Positions 63,154 through 64,000 of a DNA stretch of 64,000 nt are shown in pieces. How positions within the stretch are numbered: position 1 is the stretch's first letter; every line of letters starts with the position of its first letter. The DNA is from Sphingobacteriaceae bacterium GW460-11-11-14-LB5 (lineage in GTDB: Bacteria; Bacteroidota; Bacteroidia; Sphingobacteriales; Sphingobacteriaceae). The stretch is from NCBI GenBank assembly GCA_002151545.1, contig CP021237.1:1860001-1924000 (forward strand). Reading direction: 5' to 3'. The position numbers were made by a program, and so were the translations under genes. Below the pieces are notes generated by a model that worked only from the letters and a program-made list of their open reading frames with translations, was not told where the DNA came from and made no database searches.

Positions 63154-64000
63154 ATGAAATTAAATTTAAAGCGCCCTTTAGCATTTTTTGATTTAGAAGC
63201 TACTGGAGTTAATGTTGGAGCTGACAGAATCGTTGAAATAGCGATTTTAAAAGCCATGCCAGATGGTTCTGAACTTGTTAAAACCTGGCGTGTAAATCCA
63301 GAAATGCCGATCCCGTTGCAAACTTCGTTAATACATGGTATTTATGATGAAGACATTGCAAATGAGCCTACATTTAAAACTTTGGCTGCAGAAATTGCCG
63401 AGTTTATAGGAGAAAGTGATCTGGCGGGATACAATTCGAATAAATTTGATATTCCAATGCTTTTAGAAGAATTTTTAAGGGCAGAAGTTGATTTCGACAT
63501 GAGCAACCGCAAATTTGTGGATGTACAGAATATATTCCACCAAATGGAGCAACGTACATTAAAAGCGGCTTATAAATTCTATTGTCAGGAAGATTTAATT
63601 AATGCACACGCTGCAGAAGCGGATGTAATTGCGACCTATAAAGTTTTACTTGGACAGTTAGAAATGTACAAGGAAACCGAGTTCGAAAGCAAACAGGGTG
63701 TAAAAAGTATTCCGGTTGTAAATGATGTAGATGCGCTGCATATCTTTACCAATATTAATAAACCTGTAGATTTTGCCGGCCGTTTGGTTTACAATGATAA
63801 CGATGAGGTATGTTTTAACTTTGGAAAACACAAGGGCAAAACCACCGCTCAGGTATTCTCTGTTGAGCCTAGTTATTATGCCTGGATGAAACAAGGTGAT
63901 TTCCCTTTGTACACCAAGAAGAAATTAGATGAGGAGTGGGCAAAATTTAATGCCAAGAAAAATGAGAACAGGGCTCCCAGACCTCAAAATAATACACCGG
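63154..64000 (+). CDS. DEDDh 3'-5' exonuclease (3'-truncated by window edge)
   Basis: The frame runs open from ATG 63154 to the window end (282 codons visible). ExoI FFDLEATG, ExoII NSNKFDIPML, ExoIII NAHAAEADV fit a DnaQ-like exonuclease (about 1-170). A C-terminal piece, FNFGKHKGKTTAQVFSVEP then YYAWM and FPLYTKKKL, resembles the QSregVF/DUF3820 domain. Probably DNA or RNA end trimming. Confidence 0.92.
   Translation, partial: MKLNLKRPLAFFDLEATGVNVGADRIVEIAILKAMPDGSELVKTWRVNPEMPIPLQTSLIHGIYDEDIANEPTFKTLAAEIAEFIGESDLAGYNSNKFDIPMLLEEFLRAEVDFDMSNRKFVDVQNIFHQMEQRTLKAAYKFYCQEDLINAHAAEADVIATYKVLLGQLEMYKETEFESKQGVKSIPVVNDVDALHIFTNINKPVDFAGRLVYNDNDEVCFNFGKHKGKTTAQVFSVEPSYYAWMKQGDFPLYTKKKLDEEWAKFNAKKNENRAPRPQNNTP

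Overview
The window reads as a chromosomal segment of a Bacteroidota bacterium, most likely Sphingobacteriaceae and Pedobacter-like. This is inferred from the SusC/SusD pair, GLPGLI and OMP_b-brl-type genes, LytTR regulators, DUF3857 proteins, weak ribosome binding sites, promoter matches to the TTTG / TANNTTTG consensus, and roughly 40% G+C by eye. No rRNA, tRNA, CRISPR array, phage or intact insertion sequence was seen. Both edges cut a gene: a TonB-dependent receptor on the left and a DnaQ-like exonuclease on the right.

Layout. 0-8.2 kb: a TonB receptor, a PaaI-type thioesterase, a small unknown protein and a SusC/SusD nutrient-uptake pair with no adjoining glycan enzymes. 8.4-20.3 kb (minus strand): a fused SpmA-SpmB membrane protein, an S9 peptidase, yidC, pyrG, and an outer-membrane beta-barrel protein with a GLPGLI partner. 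20.4-25.5 kb: DinB-like protein, lipoprotein, MarR-GNAT fusion, kdsB, DUF5808 protein, deoxynucleoside kinase, trpS. 26.2-31.3 kb: acyltransferase, gatC, an ABC ATPase, PduO-type cobalamin adenosyltransferase, DUF2795 and Lmo0937-type small proteins, ispD, queA. 31.5-37.8 kb: a MacB-like permease, a roughly 1 kb gap full of repeats, an aminotransferase, a CDF metal transporter, a Nudix protein and bioA. 37.8-41.6 kb: an ArsR/SRPBCC pair, VOC and YjbR-like proteins, a secreted unknown, and an exonuclease/GIY-YIG fusion. 41.7-45.7 kb: an outer-membrane protein and a sensory group (CheY-like, LytTR, LytS-type kinase, LytTR). 46.4-48.7 kb: a carotenoid operon made of a CarH-like B12 photoreceptor/repressor, a phytoene synthase family enzyme and IPP isomerase. 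48.9-64 kb: KTSC protein, HipA-like kinase plus DUF3037, an Upf1-like helicase, a response regulator, topB, an L,D-transpeptidase-like protein, an SDR/DUF2867 protein, two DUF3857 proteins and the exonuclease.

How genes work together. CarH-like proteins sense light through adenosylcobalamin, so the cob(I)alamin adenosyltransferase at 28.2 kb may supply the cofactor for the switch that sits in front of carotenoid genes at 46.4 kb; Idi and IspD both feed isoprenoid supply. The outer-membrane proteins (TonB receptors, SusCD, GLPGLI pair) point to a scavenging lifestyle.

The least explained feature is non-coding. At least a dozen gene borders carry short degenerate arrays with an exact 7-bp period. 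They differ in sequence from place to place, often abut stop or start codons, and twice lie inside the bioA reading frame. A separate four-copy array of 136-137 bp units built of stacked hairpins lies at 32.8-33.3 kb. These two repeat classes, the CarH-like operon, the HipA-like/DUF3037 pair and the active/inactive transglutaminase-like pair are the main items for follow-up.
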